This document shows positions 63,178 to 64,000 of a stretch of DNA of 64,000 nucleotides, in pieces. The first letter of the stretch is position 1. Every line of letters begins with the position of its first letter. The DNA lies in the NCBI RefSeq assembly GCF_019795295.1, contig NZ_JAIMCG010000002.1:248001-312000 (forward strand). The letters are read 5' to 3'. The translations under genes and the position numbers were made by a program. This stretch comes from Cupriavidus sp. AU9028. Lineage in GTDB: Bacteria > Pseudomonadota > Gammaproteobacteria > Burkholderiales > Burkholderiaceae. The notes under the pieces are model-generated. The model was not told the DNA's origin. It did not search any database and saw only the letters and a program-made list of their open reading frames with translations.

Positions 63178-64000
63178 ATGCCAGAGACATCGTGGACATC
63201 CCCGGCTTCCGAACCGTCGATTGTAGAGCACTTCAGCATAGAGGGTCTTTACGGCTACAGAACCGTGTCCCTCGCTTCAAAGTATGCAGCGACGATTCTG
63301 ATTGCGCGGAATGGAGCAGGCAAGACAACTCTTCTAGGAGCGCTGGATGCTTTCCTGAAAGGGCAGTTTTATCGACTTGCAAGCGTAGAATTTTCGACCA
63401 TTAATTGCAAACTACGCGGCGTCGACGACCTCTTAACGCTTGACAAGCAAGACGTAGAAGCCATTGCCGCACCCCCATCAAACAAGGACCTATTAAGGAC
63501 GGCGGCGACTATTGACGCATCTCCATCCGATCTCTACGAGTTTATACAGTCCGACTACATAAAACGACTTTCCCGCGGTGAGACCATCAATTTCGGTGAA
63601 AGCGAGATCCACGACAGTCTCATGCGCTCAGTGGTGCGCTACGATAGGGACGAAATTGTTCGTCTTGCAAACAGCCTGCTCTCATCCGTCGAAGAAGCGC
63701 ACCCTCGTATCGCTGACGTGCGTAAGAAAGTGCGCGCTGCGCTCGAAGGGGCGGAAGTTGTCTATCTGCCTACTTACCGACGTATCGAGCTACCCCTTCC
63801 CGCCGAAGATTCTGATGAAATTCTGTTCCGCAGGCGTAAAAGCGTATCCGAGCTACTAAATATCTCAAAAAATGGGCTATTCTCGGGCGACATCAATTTC
63901 GGGCTCTCCGACATATCAGAGCGGCTCACTTGGCTCAACGAACGTCTCGTAAACGAGGCAAACCGCGGTTACAGCAAAATAAGCGCTGACATTATAAATG
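63178..64000 (+). CDS. AAA/RecF-like ATPase, 5' part only
   Basis: The gene is open at the right edge, so only the first 274 codons are seen. The start, after a short tail, has VEHFSIEGLYGYRTVSLASK followed by the Walker A motif ILIARNGAGKTTLLGAL (43-51). This is the layout of AAA-type ATPases with SMC/RecF-like N-termini, found in Septu, retron and other defence systems and in overcoming-lysogenization proteins. The usual first Gly of Walker A is Ala. Codon use is AT-rich compared with the rest of the window, which indicates recent transfer. AGGA lies about 11 bases before the ATG. Partner genes lie beyond the edge. Confidence 0.75.
   Translation, partial: MPETSWTSPASEPSIVEHFSIEGLYGYRTVSLASKYAATILIARNGAGKTTLLGALDAFLKGQFYRLASVEFSTINCKLRGVDDLLTLDKQDVEAIAAPPSNKDLLRTAATIDASPSDLYEFIQSDYIKRLSRGETINFGESEIHDSLMRSVVRYDRDEIVRLANSLLSSVEEAHPRIADVRKKVRAALEGAEVVYLPTYRRIELPLPAEDSDEILFRRRKSVSELLNISKNGLFSGDINFGLSDISERLTWLNERLVNEANRGYSKISADIIN

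Noticed and set aside
1-64000. CRISPR arrays, rRNA, tRNA and transposase genes
   Set aside because: I saw no regularly spaced repeats, no tRNA-like clover leaf and no transposase motif in the window.

Overview
The window is high-GC, densely packed DNA from a beta-proteobacterium. Gene content and protein style point to the Burkholderiales, most likely Cupriavidus or Ralstonia: an ImuA-ImuB-DnaE2 mutagenesis set with CTGT-N8-ACAG LexA boxes, an OXA-type beta-lactamase, BON-domain stress proteins and a PiuC-type siderophore locus. I see no rRNA, tRNA or CRISPR. The last ~0.8 kb (from about 63,180) has visibly lower GC and different codon use, so the window seems to end at the edge of a transferred region.

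Layout. 1-5.3 kb: the 5' part of a membrane GGDEF protein, an NAD-type isocitrate/isopropylmalate dehydrogenase, an alpha/beta-hydrolase-OsmC fusion, an aldo/keto reductase and an orphan. 5.4-14.4 kb: an SOS region on the minus strand, imuA-imuB-(F-box-like gene)-dnaE2. An unfamiliar 833-residue protein with an F-box-like segment splits the usual cassette, and two nearly identical LexA boxes serve imuA and dnaE2 separately. 14.5-18.3 kb: a MarR-like regulator with a likely operator, an orphan, a SerA-like dehydrogenase and a small membrane protein.

18.3-29.2 kb and 45.2-50.2 kb: stress genes. They include four BON-domain proteins (two with very long Gly/Tyr/Ser/Arg-rich disordered regions), a CBS-pair protein, a DUF3008 protein, a DUF4142 protein, a hemerythrin, a CinA-like amidohydrolase, a DUF2383-like bundle, an SDR, a low-affinity iron permease-like protein and a ParB-like nuclease. 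29.5-41.7 kb: two convergent glycan operons. The plus-strand operon encodes a GT4, a UDP-xylose synthase-like enzyme, a PIG-L deacetylase and a GT2. The minus-strand operon encodes an SDR, a GmhB-type heptose-bisphosphate phosphatase, two GT9 enzymes, a carbamoyltransferase, a GT2 and a further GT. Next to it lies a rare fusion of an ABC exporter, a degenerate kinase-ATPase-like segment and a receiver domain (42.5-45.2 kb).

The main hidden signal is a set of about twelve sigma-54-like -24/-12 elements (GG-N10-GC, most with GGCA/GGTA and TTGC/CTGC). They lie in front of most of the stress genes and in front of both glycan operons. I infer that the stress proteins, the glycan pathway and possibly the ABC-receiver protein form one RpoN-type regulon that remodels the envelope and protects the cell under stress.

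50.3-62.7 kb: a Tat-type OXA beta-lactamase, an orphan helical-repeat protein, a Fur-boxed TonB receptor with a PiuC-type hydroxylase and an FMN hydroxy-acid oxidase, an alkylsulfatase with a divergent LysR regulator, an HD hydrolase and an MFS transporter. 63.2 kb to the end: the start of an AAA/RecF-like ATPase that may belong to a defence island.
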